Assembly (NCBI RefSeq): GCF_000002875.2
Contig: NC_009418.2
Span: 1,038,130 to 1,102,129 of the forward strand
Length of the DNA: 64,000 nucleotides
Direction: 5' to 3'
Origin: Leishmania infantum JPCM5
Lineage: Eukaryota; Euglenozoa; Kinetoplastea; Trypanosomatida; Trypanosomatidae
The position numbers and the translations under genes are program-made. Shown here piece by piece: positions 22,801 through 32,763 of this stretch (position 1 is its first letter; every line of letters begins with the position of its first letter). The notes under the pieces are model-generated. The model was not told the DNA's origin and ran no database searches. It was given only the letters and a program-made list of their open reading frames with translations.

Positions 22801-24246
22801 GGCCACGAAGTGACTCTTTGGGACCTTGTCAGCCACTTTGGACCGGAGCCGCTGCCCAACCCGTGTTGGATGCGTGGAGGGCAAACGGCACACGCCCGAA
22901 AAGTCAAAAACGGCTGTTGCGATGCCGGTGTGGGAACGGTGAAGGACACGGGGAACCAGATAGTCAAGGCAAAAAGATCCGGCTCAGAGGAAAATCCTTC
23001 TCTGCCGTTCTCTGCGGAGGTTTCTGCGTCGGAAGGGCACGTGGACGTCGATGCTCTCGTGCATGACGCGCTGGTTCAGGAGGCTGCTGCAGTGCTTCAG
23101 GCAGTAGCGAGGCATGCGTCACCCACCAACATAGCGGACTCGGACGCCGCGACGAGCACTCCGCTCCATAACGACACCGGCCTCCCACTAACTCCAAAAG
23201 AGGCGTCGACGGGCGCTGCATGTTCTCCACCACCTCCGCCTCCTTGCTCACCACGGTCGGACGCTTGCGCGACGTCAGGTGCGGGTGCTTCAGTCGAGGA
23301 AGACTCGCTACAGAGTTACCTGTCGACGCTTTTCGATGAGCCCGACGCAAGGCCAACGACAACGACATCGCTGCAGACGCCTAGCCCGGCTGCGCAGTCA
23401 TCTGCTTTGACGTCGTCGGCGCCGCGACCGGAGAGGGTGACCAAAGGCGCGGACCCTGTCGTGGCGCCGAATGTGGTGCCATCGCTGCGATCATCTACAG
23501 CTGCTTCCGGCGCAACTGATCTGTCCACTGACCACCTCCCCGCCGCCCCTGCCTTTCACCTAGCTGCATGTAGTGTTGAAGGTAGCGGGAGGGACGACCC
23601 ACCCACGGCGGAGGCCCCGGTCAGCAGCACTCGTGCTTTGCCGGTGGGCTTTCTCTACGGCCCCGCCTCCTTCATCACCACCTCTAAATCTTCCACAGCA
23701 TCAGGGCTGGCGAACGCGAAGAGCGGCGCAGGCGAGCTGAGCCACCCCGTGAACTTCCCGGTTTTTCCCGGTTTACATGGCAGTCGAGAAGCGCCGCGAC
23801 AAGGATGGCCGCCGCCGCCGAACCAGTCAGCATCCATCATGGAGTCCGAAAAATCAGCACCGTCTTCCCGGCAGTCACCTTCGGCAGTGCTCGCCACATA
23901 CCACCCACCATCGCGCGACGCCAACTTTGCACCGGTGGCGCGTTTTGACCGCTTCGCACCGTGGAAGCAGTCAGCGCCTAGCGCACCAAACCCGCAGAAT
24001 TCACCTCCCTCTCCGCGACCGCAGTCGCCGCTCTCCTCCTCGTACGCGATACCGTCCACGTGTCAGAACGAGTCAGCCCAACCGTCGCGGCCAGCGTCTC
24101 TTTCCTCCGCGACACCCACGGGGTCTTCACTGGAGACGCTTTTCTCGTTCGACCCTAAGGACGCCGAGCGGCTTCGCTTGAGATCGCTGCTGGTCGACAC
24201 CCTTCGCGGCACCACTAAGCGGCCACCACCATCGCCGCGCCGCTGA
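19897..24246 (+). CDS. Large protein of unknown function, likely mitochondrial
   Basis: I do not recognise this 1449-residue protein. The start opens MFATRAGLFAASQRRALWW, an Arg-rich amphipathic-looking N-terminus that fits mitochondrial import; this is inference. The central ~1000 residues are Ala/Leu/Cys-rich with many short hydrophobic helices and scattered Ser/Ala loops, including a Gly/Ala run near 224-232 and a His/Gln-rich patch near 455. The last ~380 residues are Pro/Ser/Thr-rich and probably disordered, with a polyproline run and a basic tail KRPPPSPRR. Two similar short motifs, SLQSYLSTLFDEPD and SLETLFSFDPKD, occur within that tail. No catalytic motif, zinc knuckle or membrane span stands out. 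Codon use is GC3-rich throughout, so the gene is real. It could belong to the many kinetoplastid-specific mitochondrial proteins. Confidence 0.8.
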   Translation: MFATRAGLFAASQRRALWWPRAIQRRDGVRCAPDDAMGACVLPDAVIDACVPPRAASRVACGAYTPWPPAIFASLLLRIPSAPMCLRGCGTETKDELASLPGEMLHITHFSGEASQAPARCTVGTLYDTLVHTQGCSLTAPPSLEVFFVRLASFAPLFLRLTPTSHPGGAARQDSAEMLVEYCAGMTASLYSTLHPFTRRLLREVRVSWQPWLSSPKIARVIAAAGGGGAAADGDGGNERSVREHVSPSSVSDSTDSSLEALGCLPSDSGRSGTRAGKHQYACTSQDAVTAENAWQPLLEHVPPFFVATARVQASLRRAYSDDKALRLLDAWSSQSHLHATAPLDAVADAECRSPLRLRCKDSRCRGPYVEASPCGTAIRAPSPEQCLQAGCPARLIYKPQHAPAALHEKYTLLHCVDDCGPWLMHMALALVCAVVPSTPQPLSVVRQIFSGHQQQQCSLRQQEEHSGKAIEAAEGLDIAPAAAHAACASFFPCVEVLLDHPQLAFAVQVTDRSTGYVCARFPVPSEAGARAAAPSNRLQKLQVQLHPSFSHAQRGRADAALSVLEKMQRMAMLAEVPRPQHKCDAPFDVSHVCAVRFHDARDGVLTESLEALLQLLAKESATTLAAGSASDAEQAFFVGVSEVTGLGDEAPIRRDSSTAVHEARCAPESPRLVLLLSAVRNDSSGVDVVAVEGRALCSQLWRMGADDATTSAADEEQVATAKDRLLPVLARVLHSPTLVKVLPSSAFAEDSLCDAHLLRQRGPSAVRWLIDSLRSEALTSVCSLEHIAHYVGYPVDGAMPLTLTSETDSLLASTILAHYGSAIDTTTTQQRSGSGGETRGSALEQSTCARAICGAATISLAASLLLQNHAQEHPLHVPGKERGKHNDGSATESTLGMTLSCALQHWARKPALARQHGLALRLERFQRWLAHATAGKVDDLIAHSRVSSDAAARHLPMAFAAKQRCLGGHEVTLWDLVSHFGPEPLPNPCWMRGGQTAHARKVKNGCCDAGVGTVKDTGNQIVKAKRSGSEENPSLPFSAEVSASEGHVDVDALVHDALVQEAAAVLQAVARHASPTNIADSDAATSTPLHNDTGLPLTPKEASTGAACSPPPPPPCSPRSDACATSGAGASVEEDSLQSYLSTLFDEPDARPTTTTSLQTPSPAAQSSALTSSAPRPERVTKGADPVVAPNVVPSLRSSTAASGATDLSTDHLPAAPAFHLAACSVEGSGRDDPPTAEAPVSSTRALPVGFLYGPASFITTSKSSTASGLANAKSGAGELSHPVNFPVFPGLHGSREAPRQGWPPPPNQSASIMESEKSAPSSRQSPSAVLATYHPPSRDANFAPVARFDRFAPWKQSAPSAPNPQNSPPSPRPQSPLSSSYAIPSTCQNESAQPSRPASLSSATPTGSSLETLFSFDPKDAERLRLRSLLVDTLRGTTKRPPPSPRR

Positions 24247-25004
24247 GGACTTTACCACCTGCGTCCCGCATCGCTCCACATGGGGCCCATTTTTTTCTTT
24301 GGGTCTTTTTTTTCGCGTGCTGTCACGGTAGCGCTACGTGGACTTCCCCCCTACTCCCCCCCCCCACCTACCGTCTTCGCACCTTCGAGTGAAAGTGCGG
24401 CGAAAACGAAAGGCGGTGTGCCGCCTCACGTCGAGTTGCTTCGTTCCATTTTTTTTCTCTTCTTCCGTGTTTCTTCTCTGCTTTGGCTCTGCTCGTGCGC
24501 CGCTTCTTGTGTGTGCGTGTGCTTGTGTTTGGTTGGCTTACGCGGTTTTGCGTGCTAAAGAATCTCGGCCCGTCTCTTTTTTGTGTTGTGTGTGTGTGTG
24601 TGTGAAGATTGAGGCGCTGCTGCACCCCGCACCACCACTGCTGGTGATGCGTGCTGCCAACCGCCAGGATCGGACAACGGAACATACGCCTACTCGCAGT
24701 CGACGCCGGCGTTACCGGTTTACCGGTCCTCTCTTGTGTGACGTATGCGTTCTCTCTTCTGCATGCTCCCTCCTTTCTCGCCCATGATCCTCTCCCGTGT
24801 TGGGGGCGAGTTCTCACTCGCCCATCACCAACGCTTTCCACCATCAACCTGCACAAGTACTGCAGGCATCACAGTTTCGCTTGGTTTCTTGTATTTCATT
24901 TTTGTTTTTGGTGACGAACTTCACAGCCGCCTCTCCCTCTTTCCTTCTGACCTCCTCGTCTTGCCGTCATTCTCCGCTCCCCCCTCGCATACGTGCACGC
25001 CTCG
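24247..25004. other. Intergenic region before the CNNM-like gene
   Basis: No gene is supported. It holds a C run near 24354-24366, a TG microsatellite at 24585-24603 and pyrimidine tracts; AG at 24925-24926 and at 25029-25030 are alternative acceptor candidates for the next gene. Confidence 0.6.
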
Positions 25005-26831
25005 ATGTTGTTGTTCTCGGCTGGTCAAGGCAGAATGCGGCTAACACTCCCATTCATGTCTGGCCGGCGCGCCGCTGCGACGCTGTCGCTGCTGCAGCTC
25101 CTTCTTGTCCTCGTCCTAGCACTTGCTGCGTTCCAGGCGACGGCGGCTGAAGCGGTCAGGGGTGCTAGGCGCACTTTCGCGAACGATGCGGACGACAGGA
25201 TGATAGTGGAGGAGTCAGACGAGAACCTTGACGCGTCTGGCTGGGTGTCGCTGATTGTTGTAGACTCCATCCTCTTGCTGTTTGCCGCCCTCTTCGCTGG
25301 CCTGACGCTGGCGTTGCTCGGCCTCGACACACTGTCGCTCGAGATTATCGCGGATAGCGGCTCCGAGCCGGACAAGACGTACGCACAGAAGATTTTGCCC
25401 ATCCGTCACCTCGGTAACCAGCTCCTGTGCACGCTTATTTTGGGCAACGTAATGGTGAACACCCTCATTGCGCAGATCACCGACTCGCACATCCACGGCT
25501 GGGTGGCGACGGTGGTCTCCACCGCGCTGACAACGCTCGGCGGCGAGGTGATTCCGCAAGCCCTCATGTCCGCGCACGCGCTGCAGGTCGGCTCCAAGTC
25601 GGCGCCGCTCGTGAAGTTCTTCGTGTTCATCTTCTGGCCTGTGTGCAAGCCTCTGAGCATGATTCTTGACAAGTTCATTGGCAAGGACCCTGGCCAGATT
25701 TACGAGCGAAACGAGCTCAAGAAGCTAATGTTCATGCATGCCGCCCGCAGCGCCGAGTCCGGCATTGGCGCCGGCGAGGTCGATCTTATGGTTGGAGCCA
25801 TGGAGCTGCACGAGAAGACGGTGATGGAGGTGATGACGCCGGTGAGTGATATGCTGATGCTGGAGGCGAATGAGCGGCTGAACGAGGAGACGATTCAGCT
25901 GATCTCCGACCGCGGCCACAGCCGAATTCCGGTGTACCAGACCACAAAGAACAACGTCATTGGCGTGCTGTTCGCAAAGGACTTGCTTATGGCCAACCCG
26001 CAAGAGAACACGAAGGTGCTTCTGCTGGTGAAGTTCTACAACCGCCGCTGCCACGTTGTGCCCTCTGAAACAAAACTGATCTCGATGCTCAAGTACTTTC
26101 AAACCGGCAAGTCACACATTGCCCTCGTGCAGGAGGTGCAGCAGCGCCCCTACGGGGACCCGTACTACGAGGTGAAGGGACTTGTGACCATGGAGGACAT
26201 CATCGAGGAGCTTATCCACAGCGAGATCTTTGACGAGTATGACATTGACCCGCATCAGATTCAGCATACAGCGCTTGGCAACGCCTCTAATCTGGCGAAG
26301 CGGCAGATCGGCCTCACCTCCAAGTGCTCGCGGCGCGTCCACCTGAACTACAACGAGCTGCGTGCCGCTGCTCTCTTTCTGTGCGAGTCACTGCCCGAGC
26401 TCAGCATGGAGGATGTATCGGCACTGATGCAAGGCATGATGGAGTGCACCACCGTATACCGCGTCCGGGCACCGAAGGACTCACGCGGCATGGCTGACGA
26501 CGACAAGCAGAACGTGTGGCTTTATCGAGAGGGTGTGCCGTCGTCCGTGTTCACCCTCGTCGTGTCGGGACGTGTTGAAGTGTTTGCGGGAAAGGACTCG
26601 ATCGCGCTGGAGATGGGCAGCTGGTCACTTCTGGCGACCGATGCCCTTTCCTCTGACTTGTTTGTGCCCACATTTAGCTGCCGTGTTGTTCAGGACTCGA
26701 CACTCATGCAGATTACGCGGGAGGCCTACGTTGAGATGCTGCGCATATGCAATAACCCTGCAAGCGACACCTCGAGGACCGCCTCGTCGGCGGCGAATGC
26801 GGAGCGCAAGGCGTCCATGGAATCTATCTGA
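25005..26831 (+). CDS. CNNM/CorC-like membrane protein with CBS pair
   Basis: This 608-residue protein has the order of the CNNM/ACDP/Mam3 family, linked to Mg2+ and other divalent-cation homeostasis. A hydrophobic signal-like segment (about residues 22-46) precedes a DUF21 transmembrane domain (about 78-245), with LFAALFAGLTLALLGLDTL and LGNQLLCTLILGN as its signature. A CBS pair follows (about 276-400), including SRIPVY, VIGVLFAKDLL and TMEDIIEELI. The C-terminal part (about 480-595) resembles a cyclic-nucleotide-binding-like fold (YREGVPSSVFTLVVSGRVEV), as in animal CNNMs. An in-frame ATG at 25035 is an equally plausible start if splicing uses AG 25029-25030, and gives a cleaner signal peptide. 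Transport versus sensing role cannot be told from sequence. Confidence 0.88.
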   Translation: MLLFSAGQGRMRLTLPFMSGRRAAATLSLLQLLLVLVLALAAFQATAAEAVRGARRTFANDADDRMIVEESDENLDASGWVSLIVVDSILLLFAALFAGLTLALLGLDTLSLEIIADSGSEPDKTYAQKILPIRHLGNQLLCTLILGNVMVNTLIAQITDSHIHGWVATVVSTALTTLGGEVIPQALMSAHALQVGSKSAPLVKFFVFIFWPVCKPLSMILDKFIGKDPGQIYERNELKKLMFMHAARSAESGIGAGEVDLMVGAMELHEKTVMEVMTPVSDMLMLEANERLNEETIQLISDRGHSRIPVYQTTKNNVIGVLFAKDLLMANPQENTKVLLLVKFYNRRCHVVPSETKLISMLKYFQTGKSHIALVQEVQQRPYGDPYYEVKGLVTMEDIIEELIHSEIFDEYDIDPHQIQHTALGNASNLAKRQIGLTSKCSRRVHLNYNELRAAALFLCESLPELSMEDVSALMQGMMECTTVYRVRAPKDSRGMADDDKQNVWLYREGVPSSVFTLVVSGRVEVFAGKDSIALEMGSWSLLATDALSSDLFVPTFSCRVVQDSTLMQITREAYVEMLRICNNPASDTSRTASSAANAERKASMESI

Positions 26832-27859
26832 AAGAGGAGGAGAAAACAAAAGGAGAAGACACATAGAGCAGGGAAGGCGATCCGAGTTTGCACGCTGGCG
26901 TGTGCCGGGCCTTCTCCATCTCGATACTTATACGCGCGCGACGATGCTCCCTTGTTCTTCGCTCGCTTGTTGGTTGCTTGGTTCGATCGATTTGACATCA
27001 CCGCAGAGATGCGTTTTTTTTTATCGGCTTCTTTTTTTTTGCGTTAATGTTCCCCTTTGCACCGTTACTGCGTTGTTGTCTTCTGCCCTGCATATGCGCG
27101 TAGGCTTTCGGTTGGGCGCCCACCACGTGTGTGCCCGTCTGTGTGTCTCTCTCTGTGCGTGTGCGCACGTGCGGATGCATGTGTCTCATTGCATCGCCGT
27201 CGTCTTTGCCGCCCTCCTCTTCAGTGGCAGCACCGCAGCCCTCGTGTGTTTTTCTTTGTCGCTTTCACTCTGCCCTCCACCGCAGCAGGCTCTACCGACT
27301 CTCCTCACGCGTTTTACCACGAAGGACGCCTGCCCGTCCTTGATTGATATTGAATGCGACACTCCACTCTACAAGAAGGGGGAGGGGGTGCACAGCAGCG
27401 AACGAAGAGGGAAGAGGGGTGGTGGTGGTGAGGGGGGACTGCGCCTCATTTCGAGTGGTGGAGAGTGGGCGGCGAGGGTGCACGGAAGCCCACAAACTGA
27501 GGTGTATAAGAGGAAAGCAGAAGGAGATGATAAGCGCGACGATACACCAGGGCTGGCTTGCGACGGCATGCGTCTCGCAGCTCGTTTGTTTACTCCCTTT
27601 TTTGTCCTGCTTTTGCTCTGCGGCCTGCTTCTCGATCTGTTCGACTCTATCGCACGTCTTTCTACGCATGTGCGCGCGAGAGTAGCATCATGGATAGGAG
27701 TGGGGTGCTATGAAAAGCACGCAGCGGTGCGTCTGCGCATGTGTGCGTGCCCAGTGTTGATCAAAGGCGCTTCGCTCCCTCACCTTTTCTCTGTCGCTCA
27801 GCGTGCGCGTTTCTCTGCCATACAACATGAGTTCGGGCTCCACTCCACCCCCGGCCCTG
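26832..27859. other. Intergenic region after the CNNM-like gene
   Basis: No gene is supported. The sequence alternates T-rich (27010-27050) and G-rich (27380-27480) blocks typical of Leishmania UTRs. Confidence 0.6.
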
Positions 27860-28590
27860 TCACACGCCCTCCATCGCGTGGGGCGATGGCGGCCCTAGGC
27901 ACACGCACCTTGCAGCGAGGTGCCGACTCAGCCATCTGAGAGCACGGCCCCTGCCCTCAAACGCCACCAACCCACCCCGCCTCACAGGCCGCCTCACAGC
28001 AGCTCCTCCCACCATGCAGGCCGCCACCCCTGGTGCGGCCCCCTCGGGAGGGGGGCTCCGGCTCCCCACACCAGTCGGCAGTGAGGCCCGGGTGAGACAT
28101 CTTTGCATTGCGCTGGCACTTCCCCCATCATATGGACGGGTCAGACCGGTGCACTGTCGCAGGCCGCAGCGATGCCACGCCGATCCAGCACCTGGCCGCT
28201 GGCAGGGGTAGCGATACATCGCCCTGACCCTGTCAGCGCCACAAGCGGTTCGGCATGGGCAGGCCGATAGAGGAGAGGGGAGGGGTGCCGCTCGGCTTCT
28301 CCCCACGCGGAGAGAGCTGGTGGTGTGGGGGGAGGGGAGGGGGGGCTGCACTGCACTCTGGGATACCACGCACGGTGACGTGCTCCCCACCCCCCTTGAT
28401 CAGGGGTTGCATCCTCCTATCTGAGAGAAAAATTGCCACGCAGATCAGCAGCAGCATCAGGCCAACTGCATCAGTGAGGAAAAGAAAGTTGAAAGAACGC
28501 AGAGTGTCGTGGGCCGTACGCAGACCGCTCAGCCGGACGCACATCCCTGCAGCTTTCGAGGCAGCAAATGAAAGCAACTCATAGATCTGT
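27860..28590 (-). repeat. GC-rich degenerate element, retroposon or gene relic, minus orientation likely
   Basis: This ~730-base block is GC-rich and non-repetitive, unlike neighbouring UTR sequence. On the minus strand 28233-28577 encodes a short open frame with a hydrophobic segment that looks like a membrane span (FLFLTDAVGLMLLLICVAIF) followed by basic residues; beyond it the frame decays and a second overlapping minus frame runs 27860-28390. The stretch with GGGTGGGTTGGTGG-type sequence (minus strand, near 27965-27985) is reminiscent of SIDER2 retroposons. The two readings are a membrane-protein gene 3' end followed by a SIDER2-like element, or a single degenerate retroposon. Neither can be proved by eye. 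Confidence 0.4.
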
Positions 28591-28925
28591 GCTACTGCTC
28601 ACCGTGCGGCGCCGCACCTGTGAGCTCACATGTGCTCAACAGCACGCTGGTCTTTTTTTTTTCGCGTGGTCCCAAGAGGATGGGGATCGTGGCAAGGTGC
28701 AACGTCCTTCTGCCCTGTGCTTCTCTACGGTCAACCTTATTTTTTTGTTCTTCATCCCTTCTCGATCTCGCGCTCTCGACTTCACTAACGGAAACTGTGC
28801 ATACGCAAGCATTCTGTGCCTTGATGGTAAGCGCTTGTGGCTCTTCTTCTAGAGGAGGAAGCCTGCCGCTGCGCACCTTGCCTGATTTTCCTTTTTTGTT
28901 TCTGCCGCGTACGAGTACATCGCTG
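28591..28925. other. 5' flank of VPS52
   Basis: T-rich stretches at 28650-28662 and 28880-28910 precede AG dinucleotides at 28851-28852 and 28914-28915, both candidate acceptors. Either would exclude the upstream in-frame ATG at 28824 and support the start at 28926. Confidence 0.45.
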
Positions 28926-31646
28926 ATGAGCGGCGGTGGCAGCGAGGCTGAAACCGCCGAGCTGGTTCTGTATCGACTCGAGGAAATCGACGAGCTCCTC
29001 GCCACTGTCAGCGGCGACGAGGATGACTCGCAGGCCGCCACCCTGGCGCAGTACCTGCGAGGTGGCCAGGATCTGGAGAGTGCGTTGAGCCTGCAGGAGG
29101 AGCGGCTGCGCGGCTTCCGAGACACGTTCATCCAGGCCCATGTCAGCCAGGCGGAGAAGATAGCGCAGCTCTATCACGAGTTCGGCGCGTGCGAGCGACA
29201 CATCGTTGACTTCGAGGAGGAGATTGTGGCGTTTCAGCGCAAGCTCGAGGGCAGCGCAAATGACATCGTCCACATGCAGCAGCAGGCAGACGCCTTGGCG
29301 CGGAAGGTGAGCAACCGGCGCCAGGTAAGCAACAAGATCAACGAGGTCTACACCACCCTTCAGAAGTGCGATTCTTTCTGCGATGTCATCTCGAACAAGA
29401 GCGTCGACGCAAGCTATCTGGCCAACTTGCGCGAGCTGAATCGCCGGCTAGAGTTTCTCTCCGGCAACAAGGCCCTCCAGTTTTCTGCCGTCGGCAACGA
29501 AATCCGGCCAAAACTGACGGCCGCCGCGTACAAGGCGGGCGATAAGCTGCAGCGCTTTCTCACCAAGAAGATTCTCGCGCTCGCTGAGGACCCGTCGCGC
29601 ACAGCCGACGAGCAGCAGTCACTGGAGGAGAGCGCGCAATTCGCGTTTCGCTTTCTTCAGCTCTATAACCCACCGGTGGCGATAGATGTCATGAAGCTGT
29701 ACATCCGGTACATGTCCCAGTCGTACGTAAGGCAGTTTCGCCTCTTGTTTGCCCAGCTCTCGGAGGTGTCGGCGGTACACGCTGACCCGCTCGAGCCGCT
29801 GGTGTCGGCGGAGGAAGCGCGAGACATAACGAGCAATCGTGACATCGGCGCCCCGTCTGGCAACCAGGTGAACCCGGCCCTTGTGAACTTCCCAGGGCGT
29901 ACGTTGGCGCGTCGCCAGCGGAGCGTGTCGCAGCACATGCGCGGCTTCACCAGCTTCATGTCCAATGGTGCGGCTGTCTCGAGGACTGAGTCGCTTCGTC
30001 TCCTGCGTGCAGCTACCTTTGAGGACTCTGTAAAGGCGCTGAACGCGCTTCGGGTGCGTCACGGCAAGCTGTACGTTGACGACGCCGTAGCAGAACAGCT
30101 GGACGAGTGCAACAGCTGGACGTGGCAGTTTGTTCGCTGTTTCCAGACGCTGGTGAACACATGCGAGTCTGAGTGCCGCTTCATCGGCAACTTTTTCTGC
30201 GTGGCTGGCGACGTCGAGGGTGGTGAGGACTTCACGAGCGCGGAGCCGATGGCACGCGCGGTGCTGGGGAGCGCCGTGCACAGCGTGGAAACCTCGATTA
30301 TTGAAGACCTGTCGATCGTGATGGAGCGCACCGAGGTGCTGGCGGCGTTGCGGGTGTTGGAGACGGTGAAGCAGCACCTCTGCACCTCACTCGATCCCAT
30401 CCCGCTCCTGTTACTGAGTGGCGTGCTGGAGATTTCGAAGTCGGCGTTGCGCAACTCGCTGCGGACGGCCTTCGAGAATGACGGGCTCGCTTTGGCTTTC
30501 CTGCCGACGCTGAAGCTTTCTCCGTTCTATCGCGCCGCTGCCGAGAACAGCAGCTGGGCAGGCATCCTTGGCAACAAGCCGTACTGCGCCACGTTGGGCC
30601 CTCACCCGGCCGTCTACCGCGTCTGCGGAGTGCTTGGTCAGCTTGAGTACCTGAACACCGCGGCCGTGCGCGCCTCCGCGTTCACTGGTGGCACTGGTGT
30701 TGCCTTTGACCCATCCGTAGCCACCTTCGTGAAGAACTGCCTCGCGCATATGATGGCATTTGTCGATCAGCTAAAGCGCCGCCACACAAGCCCGCTGGCT
30801 CAGCAGGTGTTTGCTTGCACCAACGTGTACACGGTAATGGCGACGTGGCGGGAGCTGATGTCGGTCAGCGGCGACGGTGAACCAAGCTCGCCAACTGCGT
30901 CTCGCTTAACTTCTTCTGACGCGAGGAACTGCAGCGCGAGTGGTGGACGCTGGCATTTCGCCAGTGACATGTCGGAGCTGCCGAAGGTGTCACACGCAGA
31001 GGTTTCGGCTGCTGGCCGTGGCGCCGTTGCCAGCGGCACTTCGCACCACACGCAGTACCTGGAGAGCCAGCTTCAGAATGCCATTCAGGGGTGGGTGAAC
31101 GCCGATCAGAAGAACGGCGAGTCACCGTGGAATTACCTTCTCGCGTTTGTCGACGAAGCGGCAAAGGCGCTCGGCGAGGGTTTCTTCGGCTCCGCTAGTC
31201 AGCCACCATTCACTACGTGTGGCCAAAATTCGACGTCGGCAGCCCCGCCTCCACCACTCTCCGCTCTGCCTGCCGAGCTGAGCGAGTGTGCCGCATTGCG
31301 GGTAGCCACGCAGCTTCACTCGCGATGGCAGTCTCAAGCCAAGGCTGTCGCCGAGGTGGTGAGAAAGGCGGTGCAACAGTCACTGGGCCGCACTGTCAGC
31401 AATGGTAGCGGTGACGGCACGACTACCGGCTGCACGGCGGCCGCTGCTGCAGTCCGGCAGCGGCAATGCGATGAGCTGTCCACGCTTGTGATGCGTGCCA
31501 TCTTTTCGACTCTGACGGAGTCCAACCGAAAGCTGGCCGTCTTTGTAGCGCACTACCATAGCGGCAACCGAGAGCTGCAGTCGAAGCTGGTCAGTAACAC
31601 GACGATGCTCCACGCACTGTCCCGTGTACTGGAGTCGAGCTCGTAG
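28926..31646 (+). CDS. VPS52: VPS52, GARP/EARP tethering complex subunit
   Basis: This 906-residue protein matches VPS52, the core subunit of the GARP (and EARP) tether that receives endosome-derived vesicles at the trans-Golgi network. The N-terminal coiled-coil region carries the family pattern: IAQLYHEFGACERHIVDFEE, then DIVHMQQQADALARKVSNRR, then YLANLRELNRRLEFLSG. This is followed by KLQRFLTKKI and FAFRFLQLYNPPVAIDVMKLYIRYMSQSYVRQF-type sequence (each part as in animal and yeast VPS52). The C-terminal CATCHR-like half is helical with a Ser/Gly-rich insert around residues 640-700 and an Ala-rich loop near 835-845, so it is longer than the ~720-residue animal protein. COG6 was considered and fits less well. 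Membership is inferred from pattern. Confidence 0.82.
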   Translation: MSGGGSEAETAELVLYRLEEIDELLATVSGDEDDSQAATLAQYLRGGQDLESALSLQEERLRGFRDTFIQAHVSQAEKIAQLYHEFGACERHIVDFEEEIVAFQRKLEGSANDIVHMQQQADALARKVSNRRQVSNKINEVYTTLQKCDSFCDVISNKSVDASYLANLRELNRRLEFLSGNKALQFSAVGNEIRPKLTAAAYKAGDKLQRFLTKKILALAEDPSRTADEQQSLEESAQFAFRFLQLYNPPVAIDVMKLYIRYMSQSYVRQFRLLFAQLSEVSAVHADPLEPLVSAEEARDITSNRDIGAPSGNQVNPALVNFPGRTLARRQRSVSQHMRGFTSFMSNGAAVSRTESLRLLRAATFEDSVKALNALRVRHGKLYVDDAVAEQLDECNSWTWQFVRCFQTLVNTCESECRFIGNFFCVAGDVEGGEDFTSAEPMARAVLGSAVHSVETSIIEDLSIVMERTEVLAALRVLETVKQHLCTSLDPIPLLLLSGVLEISKSALRNSLRTAFENDGLALAFLPTLKLSPFYRAAAENSSWAGILGNKPYCATLGPHPAVYRVCGVLGQLEYLNTAAVRASAFTGGTGVAFDPSVATFVKNCLAHMMAFVDQLKRRHTSPLAQQVFACTNVYTVMATWRELMSVSGDGEPSSPTASRLTSSDARNCSASGGRWHFASDMSELPKVSHAEVSAAGRGAVASGTSHHTQYLESQLQNAIQGWVNADQKNGESPWNYLLAFVDEAAKALGEGFFGSASQPPFTTCGQNSTSAAPPPPLSALPAELSECAALRVATQLHSRWQSQAKAVAEVVRKAVQQSLGRTVSNGSGDGTTTGCTAAAAAVRQRQCDELSTLVMRAIFSTLTESNRKLAVFVAHYHSGNRELQSKLVSNTTMLHALSRVLESSS

Positions 31647-32269
31647 CTCTGTCGTCACTTAGTCGTTGCTGCGACGCTTTTGGTTGTAGTCGATCCCCAT
31701 GTTTCGCTCGACAGGCGTGCGCGACGGCTGTCGTGGCGGCGCGTCTGTAGCCTCCGTCTCGGTGGCCGCACCGCTGTTGGTTTGCTCTGTCCGCGCGCCT
31801 CATATTCTTGGTCTCGGACGGGCCGCGCTCTCCCCCTCTCGCTGGAGGATTTGGCTGTGTGTCCATACTTCTTATCGCCGCAATTCCAGAGACGGTCTCT
31901 CCTCTGTCTTTCTGTTGTCCGTTGTTTGTGCTTGTGTCTTTCTTTCTTTCGCTGCTCGCCCTCTGTTTCTGTGGCAGTGCTCGTCGTACGCGTGCCTCTC
32001 ACGGGCTTCTCCAGCCCACTGCTTGCGCTGTGCAGCCGTCGGTGAGTGGAGTTGGTGCACCGCACACACACAGCTATGGAATCGCCCATGAACCTCCCCG
32101 CTTATCCTCTGTGCAAAGTCCACACCCCCGGGCTCAGTTGTGGGCTGCGGTCTGTGTGATCTACGTGTGCTTCGTGACCCCTGCCCTCTGCATCTCAGCG
32201 TTTGCCGGCGTGAGTTCACGCCCCTTCCCTCCCACCACTACACGCCTTTCATGCTTAGCCTTTTTTTTC
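31647..32269. other. Intergenic region between VPS52 and SIDER-like copy 2
   Basis: No gene is supported. The sequence is T/C-rich between 31800 and 32000 and ends in a T run at 32261-32268 directly before the repeat. Confidence 0.6.
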
Positions 32270-32763
32270 CCACCGCGGATAGTACCGGCCGCCTCCGTGC
32301 GTGATATATCTCAGTGCCCAGCGCCCACTCTGTATGGGGAGGAGCCAAGCACCCTGCAGGCCCGCCCTCGGGTACGGCCGGCGGGAGGGGGGGAACCCTT
32401 GGTGTCGGCAGGACAGGCGTGGGGCTGGCGCTGTGCCGAAGAGACTTGCGGGCATGATGATGCCTGTACAAAGTCGCTACGAGCGGTGCCGACGGTTCAG
32501 CGAATATACGCATCCACCGACTGTGTTTTTTTTTTGTTTGCGCGTGAGCTGCGATGTGGTGATGCCGAGCGTAGTCCTGGGTCTGGCCCGCGCTGCACGC
32601 CGTGCAATTGCGGTGGGCTGAACGGCGCCGAGCGGTGTTGGGCCCAGTGCCTGGACGTAGCTCTAGCGCGGCAGAGGTAGGGGAACTGTGGCCGCGTGCG
32701 TCGACTTGTTCGCTGGCCTGTGGTGAAATGGGCACTTCGCATTCGGAGAGAAAAAAAGAATCG
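32270..32763 (+). repeat. SIDER-like retroposon copy 2
   Basis: The first ~263 bases are identical to copy 1 at 6809-7071, same orientation, and similarity continues to 32562. After that the two copies diverge completely. An A-rich stretch at 32746-32758 (GAGAGAAAAAAAGAAT) may be the tail, giving ~490 bases, within the usual SIDER size. The left end sits right after a T run. Orientation is judged from the signature-like 5' end and this A-rich 3' end. Confidence 0.6.

Noticed and set aside
26533..27939. 468-codon open frame after the CNNM-like gene
   Set aside because: The first part is the CNNM gene in another frame and the rest translates T- and G-rich UTR tracts.
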